Shown here one piece after another: positions 43,178 to 52,209 of a stretch of DNA of 56,054 nucleotides. Position 1 is the stretch's first letter. Every line of letters starts with the position of its first letter. This DNA comes from Lachnospiraceae bacterium. GTDB lineage: Bacteria > Bacillota > Clostridia > Lachnospirales > Lachnospiraceae. Where the stretch lies: positions 1 through 56,054 of the forward strand of contig JABZIZ010000016.1 in the NCBI GenBank assembly GCA_015258065.1. Reading direction: 5' to 3'. The notes under the pieces were generated by a model. The model was not told the origin of the DNA, did not search any database, and worked only from the letters and a program-made list of their open reading frames with translations. The position numbers and the translations under genes are program-made.

Positions 43178-44455
43178 TCAATCTGCCTGATTCTTAAAAA
43201 TCAGGCAGGCATTGTGGCCACCGAAGCCCAGGCTGTTAGAGAGGACATAGCTCAGATGCTTTTTTCTACCTTCATTCGGGACATAGTCCAGATCCAGTTC
43301 CGGGTCCGGAATCTTTAGATTTGCAGTCGGAGGTACAAAAGAATCCTTTAAGGCAAGGCAGGAAAAGACGGCTTCGATTCCTCCTGCGCCTCCTAACAGA
43401 TGTCCGGTCATGGATTTGGTGCTGGAAACACAAAGCTCATAGGCATGCTTGCCGAAGACTTCTTTAATCGCAGCGGTTTCTCCCGCATCGTTCAGAGCAG
43501 TGGAAGTGCCATGTGCGTTGATATAGTCGATCCGGTCTTTGGAGACAGAAGCATCTTGCAATGCCAGGTTCATGCAGGCGGCACCCCCTTCTCCATTTGG
43601 AGAGGGAGCGGTGATGTGATAGGCGTCACAGTTGGTACCGTAGCCGACGATCTCCGCATAGATTTTGGCGTTTCTTTGGATGGCATGTTCTCTCTCTTCC
43701 AAAACCAGGATGCCGCTTCCTTCCCCCATGACAAAACCGTTTCTTTCCTTGTCAAAGGGAATGCTGGCACGGTCTTTGTCGGTGGCATGCGATAAAGCTT
43801 TCATTACGGAAAAGCCGCCCATGGCGAGGGGGGTGATGCTGGCCTCTGTTCCGCCACAGACGATGAGCGTTTCATAGCCGTCCCTAATGCGGTGAAAGGC
43901 ATCGCCTATGGCGTTGCTGCCACCTGCACAGGCGGTGACGGGACAGGTGCAAATGCCCTTTAGACCATGCTGAATGGCAATGCGGGCGGCAGCCATATTC
44001 GAGATCACCATCGGAATGAAGAAGGGAGAGACACGTTCAAATCCCTTCTCCAGTCCCTTCGAATGTTCGCTCTCCATCACTTCGAAGCCGCCAATGCCGC
44101 TGGAGACAATCACGCCGAAAGAAGCGGCTTCGCTTTCAGCTGCCCTGGCTTCATAGGGTTTTTGTCCCTCTGATTCGGAGAGGAAACCGGAATCGGCAAT
44201 CGCTTCTTCGGCAGCATAAAGTGCAAACTGTGTAAAGCGTGCCATTCTTCTGGCTTCTCTTTTATCCAAACGGAGAGAAGGATCGAAATTCTTCACCTCG
44301 CCTGCAAGTTTGACAGAGAAACCGGTTGTATCGAACTGGGTGATTGCTCCGATGCCGACTTCTCCGTTTTTGATCTTATCCCAGCTTTCCGTCACACTGT
44401 TTCCTGTTGGATTGACGGTTCCCAGTCCGGTTACGACCACTCTTCTTTTTTCCAT
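43178..44455 (-). CDS. fabF: 3-oxoacyl-ACP synthase II
   Basis: A 425-residue condensing enzyme. Catalytic Cys is in VTACAGGSNAIGDA, and the two active-site His are in NAHGTSTALND and KSMTGHLLGGAGG. It elongates acyl-ACP with malonyl-ACP. A four-base gap separates it from fabG. Confidence 0.97.
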   Translation of the reverse strand: MEKRRVVVTGLGTVNPTGNSVTESWDKIKNGEVGIGAITQFDTTGFSVKLAGEVKNFDPSLRLDKREARRMARFTQFALYAAEEAIADSGFLSESEGQKPYEARAAESEAASFGVIVSSGIGGFEVMESEHSKGLEKGFERVSPFFIPMVISNMAAARIAIQHGLKGICTCPVTACAGGSNAIGDAFHRIRDGYETLIVCGGTEASITPLAMGGFSVMKALSHATDKDRASIPFDKERNGFVMGEGSGILVLEEREHAIQRNAKIYAEIVGYGTNCDAYHITAPSPNGEGGAACMNLALQDASVSKDRIDYINAHGTSTALNDAGETAAIKEVFGKHAYELCVSSTKSMTGHLLGGAGGIEAVFSCLALKDSFVPPTANLKIPDPELDLDYVPNEGRKKHLSYVLSNSLGFGGHNACLIFKNQAD

Positions 44456-44459
44456 TTTC

Positions 44460-45218
44460 TTAAACCCCCATGGCGCCGTCTACGCCGATTACTTGACCAC
44501 TGATGTAGGAAGCCTCTTCCGAAGCAAGGAAGGCGACCAAAGAAGCGACTTCTTCCGGGCGCCCCTCTCTCTTCATCGGGATGCGGGAGAGGGTGGCCTC
44601 CTTGGCATTCTCCGTCATGGCATTTGTCATATCTGTGGCAATATAGCCCGGTGCGATGGCGTTTGCCGTGATATTTCTGGAAGCCACTTCGATGGCAATG
44701 GATTTCGTGATGCCAATGATACCGGCCTTGGATGCCGCATAATTGACCTGCCCCGCATTGCCGTGGACACCTGCAATCGAGGAGAGGTTAATGATTCTGC
44801 CGAATCGCTGTTTGACCATTTCCCTGATGCAGAAGTGGCAGGTGAGATAGGTTCCGCGCAGGTTGGTCGCAATAACCCTGTCAAAATCCTCGGGATGCAT
44901 CATGGCGAGCAACTGATCGGCAGTGATTCCGGCATTGTTCACCAGGACAGAGATGGTTCCCAGTTTTTCCGTGACATTTTGAATCATAGCGGAAACTTCC
45001 TCTTCCTCTGCCACATTTGCCCGGTAGGTCATGACAGTGATCTTCTCGTTTTCCTTCCTGCAGGCAGAGGCGGTTTCCCTGGCTGCCACTTCATTTCCTG
45101 CATAATTGATGCACAGATGGTAGCCTTTTTTGGCAAGCATCAAACAAATGGCTTTACCGATGCCGCGACTCCCTCCTGTTACGAGGGCTGTTTTTTGGAT
45201 TTGTTTATCCCTAGGCAT
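44460..45218 (-). CDS. fabG: 3-oxoacyl-ACP reductase
   Basis: A 252-residue short-chain dehydrogenase with the NADPH motif TGGSRGIGKAI, NNAG, and the catalytic YAASKAG. It reduces 3-oxoacyl-ACP. A 130-bp gap with repeats separates it from fabD; AAAGGA about 10 bp before the ATG is its ribosome site. Confidence 0.97.
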   Translation of the reverse strand: MPRDKQIQKTALVTGGSRGIGKAICLMLAKKGYHLCINYAGNEVAARETASACRKENEKITVMTYRANVAEEEEVSAMIQNVTEKLGTISVLVNNAGITADQLLAMMHPEDFDRVIATNLRGTYLTCHFCIREMVKQRFGRIINLSSIAGVHGNAGQVNYAASKAGIIGITKSIAIEVASRNITANAIAPGYIATDMTNAMTENAKEATLSRIPMKREGRPEEVASLVAFLASEEASYISGQVIGVDGAMGV

Positions 45219-45261
45219 GGGATCTCGTTCCTTTCTTAATCAATGGTGGATCGCTTTTGAT

Positions 45262-45372
45262 CTCGTTCGTACGTTTTTGTCTGTAGCGCTATCTCGTATG
45301 TAAGTTTTATCTGTAGCGCTGTCTTGGTTATAAGTTTTGTTTGTAACGTTATCTCGTTCTTAAGTCCTTGTC
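45262..45372 (-). repeat. Tandem 30/31-bp repeats between fabD and fabG
   Basis: Three full units (31, 30 and 30 bp) and a partial fourth share CTCGT...TAAGTTTT...TGTAGCGCT on the plus strand. The last unit runs into the 3' end of fabD: its stop codon at 45349-45351 and its last residues (DKDLRTR) fall in the array. Confidence 0.75.
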
Positions 45373-46299
45373 TTGCAGGAGAGAAGTGATTTCCTCAACG
45401 GTTTCCAGCGCTTCCAGGCGGTAGTTCTCCTGCCCCAGGGCTTTTGCCGTTTTTTTGACAAAACCGCTGATCGCCCTGCCGGGTCCTACTTCAATAAAAA
45501 CGGTCACACCGAGAGCAAACAACTTTCGGATGGTCTGCTCCATGCGGACAGGAGATTGTACCTGACGCACCAGAAGGTCGGAGATCGGGATCCCTTCCGT
45601 ATTCAGGTCGCCTAAGCAGTTAAAAAGAACCGGAATCTGTTCTTCAGCAAAGGGTTCTGTCCGGAATCTTTCTTTCAAGGCTTCTCCGGCAGGATGCATC
45701 AGGCTTGTATGGAAGGGACCGCTGACGGAGAGAGGAATACAGCGCCTTGCTCCCTTTTCCATGGCAAGTGTAGAAGCCTGATCGACTGCTTTTTTTTCAC
45801 CGCCGATCACGATCTGACCGGGGCAGTTGTAATTGCAAATAGAGACAATCCCGGCGGAGGAAGCCTGGTTGCAACAGTCCTGGATGTCTTTCTCATCCAG
45901 ATTCAGGATTGCCGTCATGCCGGAGGAAATCCCCTTTGCCGCATCCGCCATGGCCTTTCCTCTGAAAGCCGTCAGTTCGATGGCGGCTTCTGCAGAGAGT
46001 ACCCCCGCATGAGCCAGGGCACTGTATTCCCCGAGGGAGAGGCCGGCAGTGTAATCACAGAGGATACCGCTATCTTTTAATACTCTGGAAACGCCGGTAG
46101 CGAAAGCAACCAGACAGGGTTGCGTATACTGTGTCTGAAGAAGGAGATCATCGGGATTTTCAAAGCACATCTTCTTCAGGTCAAAGGGTAAATTTGCGTT
46201 GTCAAATACTTCGCGAAAGGCTGGAAAACGTTCGTATAGGTCTTTTCCCATGCCGGTGTGTTGAGAACCTTGTCCTGCAAATAAAATAGCTGTTTTCAT
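45349..46299 (-). CDS. fabD: Malonyl-CoA:ACP transacylase
   Basis: A 316-residue transacylase with LFAGQGSQHTGMG, the active-site Ser in GLSLGEYSAL (GxSxG with Leu in place of His) and the catalytic His in SGPFHTSLM. It loads malonate onto ACP. Its last residues are coded by the repeat array beside fabG. Confidence 0.96.
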   Translation of the reverse strand: MKTAILFAGQGSQHTGMGKDLYERFPAFREVFDNANLPFDLKKMCFENPDDLLLQTQYTQPCLVAFATGVSRVLKDSGILCDYTAGLSLGEYSALAHAGVLSAEAAIELTAFRGKAMADAAKGISSGMTAILNLDEKDIQDCCNQASSAGIVSICNYNCPGQIVIGGEKKAVDQASTLAMEKGARRCIPLSVSGPFHTSLMHPAGEALKERFRTEPFAEEQIPVLFNCLGDLNTEGIPISDLLVRQVQSPVRMEQTIRKLFALGVTVFIEVGPGRAISGFVKKTAKALGQENYRLEALETVEEITSLLQDKDLRTR

Positions 46300-46353
46300 G
46301 TGGAATGCTCCTCAAGCAAGTGAAAAAAGTGATTAAAACGGCAATCCTGTGGT

Positions 46354-47265
46354 TTAAAACGACAAGCCTTCGCAGAGAGAGGCAAAAATCTCAGAAAGCG
46401 GCCGGATCGCAGAAAGCTGTCCGCAAGTTTGCCCGCTCATCAGGGAGCCGGTTTGGATATCGCCGTCAAAAACGGCGCGCCTGAGAGAACCTAAGGTATA
46501 CTGTTCCAGTTCCATTTTCTCCGCTCCCGCTCTTTCTTTCTTGATATATTCTCGTGCCATCTTGTTTTTGATGATTCGTACCGGCGCCTGAATGCTTCTG
46601 CCTGTGACGACCGTGTCAGAGCCCTTTGCCTTGAGCAATGCGTTTTTATAGTTTTCATGAATCGGGCATTCGGTGCTGACCAGCAGGCAGGTGCCGACCT
46701 GTACGCCACAGGCGCCGAGATCGAGAGCTGCCTTCATCTGCCTTTTATCGGCAATGCCGCCAGCCGCAATCACCGGGATTTTTACGGTATCGCAGACCTG
46801 GGGAACGAGTGTCATGGTCGTCATTTCTCCGACATGACCGCCGCTTTCGTAGCCTTCTGCGATGACGGCATCTGCACCAAGGTCTTCCAGATGTTTCGCC
46901 AGAATGGGTGCGGCAACCACGGGGATGACCATGATCTTCCTGCGCTTGAAGGAATCCATGTACTTTCCGGGATTCCCTGCACCGGTGGTTACCACCTGGA
47001 TGTTTTCCTCCAGAACCACCTGGACAAATTCATCGATCAGCGGATGCATCAGCATCAAATTGACGCCGAAGGGCTTGTCGGTTGCCTGGCGGCAGGTTTG
47101 GATTTCGGACCTTAGTGATTCTGCATCCCGGATTCCGCCGGATCCAATCAGCCCCAGGCCTCCGGCGTTCGAGCATGCAGCAGCGAAGGCACCGGTTGCA
47201 ATATTGGCCATACCACCCTGAATGATCGGATATTTGGTGCCAAGAATCTGATTTAAGTATTTCAC
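46354..47265 (-). CDS. fabK: Enoyl-ACP reductase II (FMN-dependent)
   Basis: A 303-residue FabK-type enzyme of the nitronate-monooxygenase-like fold: PIIQGGMANIATG, GGLGLIGSGG and VIAEGYESGGHVG are typical. It is the last reductive step in fatty acid synthesis and replaces FabI. Read from GTG 47265, with AAGGAGG 8 bp upstream. Confidence 0.94.
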   Translation of the reverse strand: MKYLNQILGTKYPIIQGGMANIATGAFAAACSNAGGLGLIGSGGIRDAESLRSEIQTCRQATDKPFGVNLMLMHPLIDEFVQVVLEENIQVVTTGAGNPGKYMDSFKRRKIMVIPVVAAPILAKHLEDLGADAVIAEGYESGGHVGEMTTMTLVPQVCDTVKIPVIAAGGIADKRQMKAALDLGACGVQVGTCLLVSTECPIHENYKNALLKAKGSDTVVTGRSIQAPVRIIKNKMAREYIKKERAGAEKMELEQYTLGSLRRAVFDGDIQTGSLMSGQTCGQLSAIRPLSEIFASLCEGLSF

Positions 47266-47281
47266 TGTATCGACCTCCTTT

Positions 47282-48226
47282 TTATGCGATGGTCAAAATG
47301 ACGCCGCCCCAAGTCAGCCCCGAGCCGAAACCGACCAGCATCAGCTTCATCCCGCTCCTTAACATCCCCTTGTCATACATTTGCGCAAGGGCAAGCGGAA
47401 TGGAAGCAGCAGAGGTATTTCCAAGAGCTTCCATGTTTTTAAAAAACTTGGTGGGATCATAGTGCCCTTTTTTTACCACATGATCAATGATCCTGCTGTT
47501 AGCCTGGTGGCAGACACAGAAATCCAGATCATCCATACGCAGATGAGACATCTCCAGTAAATGGTTGATACAGAAGGGAATGGTCTTGACTGCAAAGCGG
47601 AAGACCTCTTGCCCATCCATCCGGATGAAATTCGGAGAAAAACCGATGTGATTGCAGGTAATCTCCGTTCCGCCTCTGGCGCCCAGAAAGGGAAAGTAGG
47701 GGGAATCGGCTCTCTCCACAACAGCAGCGCCCGCACCGTCACCAAAGAGCACACAGGTGGAGCGATCTTCCATATTGAGAAGCCTGGAGAGCTGCTCGGC
47801 ACCGATGACAAGAGCATACCTTGCGCCGGATGTTTCTAAAAGGCCTCTTGCTACCTCCAGAGCATACAAGAAACCGCTGCAGGCTGCGTTGATGTCCAGA
47901 ACGGGAATGCTTTCGGAGAGCCCGAGTTCCGACTGAAGGATGCAGGCACAGGAGGGAGTGGCGTACCTGGCGGTAATGGTTGCAACAACCAGAGCCCCGA
48001 TTTCTTCCTTTGCGATTCCGGAACGCTCCAGCGCCTGCCTGGCTGCACCTAGAGCAAGAGAATTGGTATTTTCCTCCTTGTCAGGATCGCAAAAGTATCT
48101 CCCGTGAATCCCCGTTCGTTCATAGATCCATTCGTCGCTGGTGTCGACCATTTTTGCCAAATCGTCATTGGTTACATATTTGGATGGAAGTAAGGAGCCA
48201 AAGGATACGATTCTTAATCCCTTCAT
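47282..48226 (-). CDS. fabH: 3-oxoacyl-ACP synthase III
   Basis: A 314-residue initiating condensing enzyme. Catalytic Cys in NAACSGFLYALE, His in CVCHQANSRII and Asn in LGNTSAASIPL are all present. It overlaps accA by four bases (ATGA) with AAAGGAG upstream. Confidence 0.96.
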   Translation of the reverse strand: MKGLRIVSFGSLLPSKYVTNDDLAKMVDTSDEWIYERTGIHGRYFCDPDKEENTNSLALGAARQALERSGIAKEEIGALVVATITARYATPSCACILQSELGLSESIPVLDINAACSGFLYALEVARGLLETSGARYALVIGAEQLSRLLNMEDRSTCVLFGDGAGAAVVERADSPYFPFLGARGGTEITCNHIGFSPNFIRMDGQEVFRFAVKTIPFCINHLLEMSHLRMDDLDFCVCHQANSRIIDHVVKKGHYDPTKFFKNMEALGNTSAASIPLALAQMYDKGMLRSGMKLMLVGFGSGLTWGGVILTIA

Positions 48227-49173
48227 ACGGCATGCTCCTTTCTGGAAAGGGAGAAATGTTTTTTCTCCGGTGCACCGATTTTGCGGAATTTCCGATGACG
48301 GTCGGCGATGAGATCACCCTCGCTGTGCCCAAGGAGACCGTGCAGCTGTTTTTCCAGCGCTGCATCCAGTTTGTCATAAAGTGCGCCGGGATTCAGTTGG
48401 GCTCCTCCTAGCGGTTCCGGAATCATTTCATCCACAATCCCGGAAGATTGCAGATCCTGCGCGGTTAGCTTCATCATCTCGCAGGCTTCTTCATGCCTGC
48501 CGGCGTCCTTCCAGAGGATGCTGGCAAAGCCCTCCGGAGACAGCACGGAATAAACTGCATTTTCCAGCATCAGGATGCGGTTGGCGACAGAAAGGGCGAG
48601 TGCGCCGCCGGAATTCCCCTCCCCGGTGACCACGCAGATCACAGGGACCTTCAGTCTGCTCATGGCGGCGAGGTTTTTCGCAATGGCTTCTCCCTGACCG
48701 TGCTCCTCGGCTGCCTTTCCCGGATAAGCCCCCGGCGTATCAATGAAGGTAAAGATCGGTCTGCCGAATTTTTCTGCCTGCTTCATGATCCGGAGTGCTT
48801 TGCGGTACCCTTCGGGTCTGGGCATACCGAAATTAAAGCGGATATTGTCTTCTGCGGAGTGACCTTTGCGGTGGCCGACCACCGTGACGGGAATTCCCTT
48901 ATATCTGGCGATTCCCCCATAGATGCTTAAATCCTCATCATAGAGATGATCTCCCCTTTGTTCAAAAAAATCGGTAAACAGGGCATCCACAATATCATCG
49001 ATATGCGGGCGCATGATATGTCTTGCCAGGTAGACTTTGTCTGCGGGCGTAAGATCACGGCAACCTGACAGAAGTGCGCTTCTCCTGCTTTTTAATTCGC
49101 TTCGTTCTTCTTTTCCCGCTTTTTCCATTTCCTGGCGAATTTTATATTCTTCTTCCAGAATCTCTCTGATCAT
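48223..49173 (-). CDS. accA: Acetyl-CoA carboxylase carboxyltransferase alpha subunit
   Basis: A 316-residue crotonase-fold subunit with FTDFFEQRGDHLYDED, TFIDTPGAYPGKAAEEHGQG and GEGNSGGALAL. With AccD it transfers the carboxyl group from biotin to acetyl-CoA. It overlaps accD and fabH by ATGA junctions. The biotin parts AccB and AccC are not encoded nearby. Confidence 0.96.
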   Translation of the reverse strand: MIREILEEEYKIRQEMEKAGKEERSELKSRRSALLSGCRDLTPADKVYLARHIMRPHIDDIVDALFTDFFEQRGDHLYDEDLSIYGGIARYKGIPVTVVGHRKGHSAEDNIRFNFGMPRPEGYRKALRIMKQAEKFGRPIFTFIDTPGAYPGKAAEEHGQGEAIAKNLAAMSRLKVPVICVVTGEGNSGGALALSVANRILMLENAVYSVLSPEGFASILWKDAGRHEEACEMMKLTAQDLQSSGIVDEMIPEPLGGAQLNPGALYDKLDAALEKQLHGLLGHSEGDLIADRHRKFRKIGAPEKKHFSLSRKEHAV

Positions 49174-50066
49174 GCGTGCCTCCCCTCTTTTTGGTGCAAT
49201 TTCAAAATTTTGATCAGCGTATCTCTCATTTCATTTCGGGGGACAATGGCATCAATAAAGCCATGCGCCTCCAAATATTCCGCCCGCTGAAAATCCTTCG
49301 GAAGTTTCTCTCCGATGGTCTGCTCAATGACGCGGGGTCCCGCAAAGCCGATCAGAGCACCGGGCTCGGCAAGCGTGATGTCGCCAAGAGTGGCAAAAGA
49401 GGCAGTCACACCTCCGGTTGTGGGGTGGGTCAGATAGCTGATGAAAAGTCCGCCTTTCTCAGAAAATTCCTCGATGGCAGCCGCCGTTTTCGCCATCTGC
49501 ATAAGGGAAAAAATACCTTCCTGCATTCTGGCGCCCCCGCTGGAAGAGAAAATGAGGAGCGGTGTTTTCTTTTTTTCCGCATATTCAATGGCTCTGGTTA
49601 CTTTTTCCCCGACCACCGAGGACATACTTCCCATAAAAAAGCGGGAATCCAGTACGACCACGGTCACACGAATGCCGTCGATACGTCCGTATCCGGTAAT
49701 GGCGGATTCTTTCAGACCTGTTTTTTTACCGACTTCTTCTGCCTTCTCCGCATATCCGGGAAAGTGAAGCGGGTCGTTTACACCGAGGGCAGAATCGATC
49801 TCGTGGAAGGTACCGGGATCGAGTATCAGTTTTAAACGGTAGTGTCCGCCGATCGGACGGTATTTGCCGCAGAGCGGGCAGACATATAAATTCTGTTTCC
49901 AGGCGGTCTTCAGTGCACGACGTTTGCATGCAGGGCAGTTCACGAATTCCGGCGCATTGTCCAGAACCGCTTTCATCGGATTGATGCTACCGCCGCTTTC
50001 CACTTCCGCCTTCATCTCCATAGTGGAGGAAGCGTAGAGATCTTTTACTTGATCAACGATGTTCAT
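49170..50066 (-). CDS. accD: Acetyl-CoA carboxylase carboxyltransferase beta subunit
   Basis: A 298-residue subunit with an N-terminal zinc finger (CPACKRR...CPLCGKY) and the carboxyltransferase core (FSSSGGARMQEG, SYLTHPTTGGVTASFA). ATG 50066 is favoured over the in-frame TTG 50084 because AAAGAGG lies between them. A terminator hairpin sits between acpP and this gene. Confidence 0.95.
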   Translation of the reverse strand: MNIVDQVKDLYASSTMEMKAEVESGGSINPMKAVLDNAPEFVNCPACKRRALKTAWKQNLYVCPLCGKYRPIGGHYRLKLILDPGTFHEIDSALGVNDPLHFPGYAEKAEEVGKKTGLKESAITGYGRIDGIRVTVVVLDSRFFMGSMSSVVGEKVTRAIEYAEKKKTPLLIFSSSGGARMQEGIFSLMQMAKTAAAIEEFSEKGGLFISYLTHPTTGGVTASFATLGDITLAEPGALIGFAGPRVIEQTIGEKLPKDFQRAEYLEAHGFIDAIVPRNEMRDTLIKILKLHQKEGRHA

Positions 50067-50112
50067 GGATCTTTCCTCTTTCAAATATTTAAAAAAATTG
50101 AACGATATGGCT

Positions 50113-50142
50113 AAAAATTATGGACGCCTTCTGCGTCCATAA
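50113..50142 (-). terminator. Internal terminator between acpP and accD
   Basis: Read on the minus strand, TTATGGACGC and GCGTCCATAA form a perfect 10-bp stem with a five-base loop, followed by five T residues. Some transcripts would stop here and keep acyl carrier protein more abundant than the enzymes. Confidence 0.75.
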
Positions 50143-50151
50143 AAGAGAAGT

Positions 50152-50379
50152 TTACGCGTTCTTCTGAATGTAGTCGAAGATATCGCCGACGGTCTTCATC
50201 TTGGCAAGTTCCCCGTCTTCAATCTTCTTGCCGGTTGCATCTTCTAAAGCCATATGCAATTCGACCAGATCCAGAGAATCGGCCTCCAGATCATCCATGA
50301 TGCTGGCTTCTGGTTTGACCTGATCTTCGTCACAGCCTAAAGTTTCTACAATGATGCTTTTTAATTTTTCAAAATCCAT
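50152..50379 (-). CDS. acpP: Acyl carrier protein
   Basis: A 75-residue acidic four-helix protein. The phosphopantetheine Ser is in LEADSLDLVEL, and the end ATVGDIFDYI-like region (KTVGDIFDYIQ) is typical. It carries growing acyl chains and is the first gene of the operon. AGGAGG is 8 bp upstream of the ATG. Confidence 0.96.
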   Translation of the reverse strand: MDFEKLKSIIVETLGCDEDQVKPEASIMDDLEADSLDLVELHMALEDATGKKIEDGELAKMKTVGDIFDYIQKNA

Positions 50380-50449
50380 GGGGTTGCCTCCTGTTTCCGT
50401 TTGACTGCACAGCTTTGTGTTCTCTTGCAGTTCCGATTTACGAGAATCA

Positions 50450-50488
50450 TCATAACAGTTTTTCGGGTGTTGTCAATAACTAGTTAAA
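50450..50488 (-). promoter_or_regulatory. Fatty acid operon promoter with abutting palindrome
   Basis: On the minus strand TTGACA (50478-50473) and TATGAT (50455-50450) are 17 bp apart. The perfect palindrome TAACTAGTTA (50479-50488) touches the -35 box and the region behind it is very AT-rich. It may be the operator of the MarR-type regulator or an UP element. Confidence 0.65.
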
Positions 50489-50744
50489 AAATTTTAATTA
50501 AACGAGATGATACGGTTTTGGATACGATGTGATGCGGAAATTGCAGAAAACGATGTTTTTCTGTAAACTGAACACAGTGGAATTTCCGCAGAGCATAGCC
50601 TGCCATCCTCTGTCTCGCGCAGAAGAAGCTGGTAGAAGAAGCGTGCGCGGAGGAAAAAAGGAACGAAAGAAACATATAGATATAGAAGAGAAAGTAGCAG
50701 AAAAGCAGCTTCGAAAAAGTAGCTTAGCAGATAAAGGAAAACCT

Positions 50745-52178
50745 ATGGATTCTTTGCAAACAAAGCAATTTCGTAAGAACGAACAAATTTCGCTGAAGAT
50801 CGAGGACCTCACAGAGGAAGGAGCGGGAGTAGGAAAGGTGGACGGCTTCCCTTTTTTTGTGAAAGACACGGTACCGGGGGATGTTGTCGTCGCCTCTGTG
50901 ACCAGGGTAAAAAAGAATTATGCCTTTGCGCGACTCGTTCAAATCGTTCAGCCTTCCAGGGACCGTGTGGATGCACGCTGTCCTGTTGCGAAATCCTGTG
51001 GCGGTTGCCAGTTGCAAGAACTTTCTTATGAACGCCAGCTTTTTTTTAAGGAAAATAAGGTGCGCAATCATCTGATCCGCATCGGTGGTTTCGAGGCGGA
51101 AGAAGTAGATGCACGGATGCACAGGGTGATCGGGATGGAAAAGCCCTTCCGGTATCGGAACAAGGCGCAGGTGCCCTTTGCCACAGACAAAGACGGGAGG
51201 CTGATTTGCGGTTTCTATGCAGGGCGAACCCATGCCGTCATCCGGATGCAGGACTGTGCGATTGGAATTGCAGAGAATGAACAGATCCTAAAGACGATCC
51301 GCTCCTATGCCGAAAGGTTTCATATCCCTGCATACAACGAGCAAACCGGAAAGGGTGTACTCAGGCATGTACTGATCCGAAAAGGCTTTCATACAGGGCA
51401 GATCATGGTTTGCCTGGTCATTCACCGGAAGGAAGAAACGTCTCTTCCGCATCAGGACCAGCTGATTACGGAACTGGTAAAAATCAAAGGAATGGCTTCC
51501 ATTTCCTTGAATTATAACCGGAAACAGACCAACGTCATCATGGGAGAAACAGGAAAGACGATTTGGGGCAGGGACGTGATAGAAGATACACTTCTGGATC
51601 TGCGCTTCCTTATATCACCTCTTTCTTTTTACCAGATCAATCCGGTACAGACCGAAGTCTTATACAAGACGGTGATTTCATGTGCGGCTTTACAGGGAGA
51701 CGAGACAGTTTGGGATCTTTATTGTGGCATCGGCACCATCTCTCTTGCACTGGCGGCTGCCATGCGTGACAGGAAGAACGAGGGCGGTCGTGTATTTGGC
51801 ATTGAGGTAGTGGAACAGGCCGTGCGTGATGCCAGAGAAAATGCGCAGGCAAACGACATTCAAAACGTGACTTTCTACGAGGGTAAGGCAGAGGAACTTC
51901 TTCCAAAATTGAAGGGAAAAGAATTGCCGCCTCCGGATCTCATTGTAGTCGACCCGCCCAGAAAGGGATGCGCGCAGGAAACGCTGCAGACCATGTTAGA
52001 AGCAGAACCCGGACGCATCATCTATGTCAGCTGCGATTCCTCAACGCTGGCCCGTGACCTGCGTATCCTTGTGGACGGCGGTTACCGCCTGCAACTGGTG
52101 CAGCCCGTCGACATGTTCCCGCAGACGGTGCATGTGGAGACGGTGGTCATGATGTCAAAAGTGGCACCCAGTGAGTAG
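50745..52178 (+). CDS. 23S rRNA (uracil-C5)-methyltransferase, RlmD/RumA type
   Basis: A 477-residue enzyme. An N-terminal TRAM-like domain (GAGVGKVDGFPFFVKDTVPG) is followed by a [4Fe-4S] cysteine group (CPVAKSCGGCQLQ, later MQDC), the SAM site (WDLYCGIGTISLALA), VVDPPRKGC and the catalytic Cys in YVSCDSSTLARDL. It methylates a uracil of 23S rRNA; which one cannot be told, and RlmCD-type dual enzymes look alike. ATG 50745 is 8 bp after AAAGGAAAA; the longer reading from 50529 overlaps the fab promoter and is unlikely. Confidence 0.9.
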   Translation: MDSLQTKQFRKNEQISLKIEDLTEEGAGVGKVDGFPFFVKDTVPGDVVVASVTRVKKNYAFARLVQIVQPSRDRVDARCPVAKSCGGCQLQELSYERQLFFKENKVRNHLIRIGGFEAEEVDARMHRVIGMEKPFRYRNKAQVPFATDKDGRLICGFYAGRTHAVIRMQDCAIGIAENEQILKTIRSYAERFHIPAYNEQTGKGVLRHVLIRKGFHTGQIMVCLVIHRKEETSLPHQDQLITELVKIKGMASISLNYNRKQTNVIMGETGKTIWGRDVIEDTLLDLRFLISPLSFYQINPVQTEVLYKTVISCAALQGDETVWDLYCGIGTISLALAAAMRDRKNEGGRVFGIEVVEQAVRDARENAQANDIQNVTFYEGKAEELLPKLKGKELPPPDLIVVDPPRKGCAQETLQTMLEAEPGRIIYVSCDSSTLARDLRILVDGGYRLQLVQPVDMFPQTVHVETVVMMSKVAPSE

Positions 52179-52209
52179 ATGACATGCTGAAAATAAAGGC
52201 TTGTTTTAA

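Noticed and set aside
44310..45239. A 309-codon open frame on the plus strand opposite fabG
   Set aside because: It is the exact antisense of a clear fabG, has no ribosome site or known motif, and such long shadows are common in GC-balanced genes.
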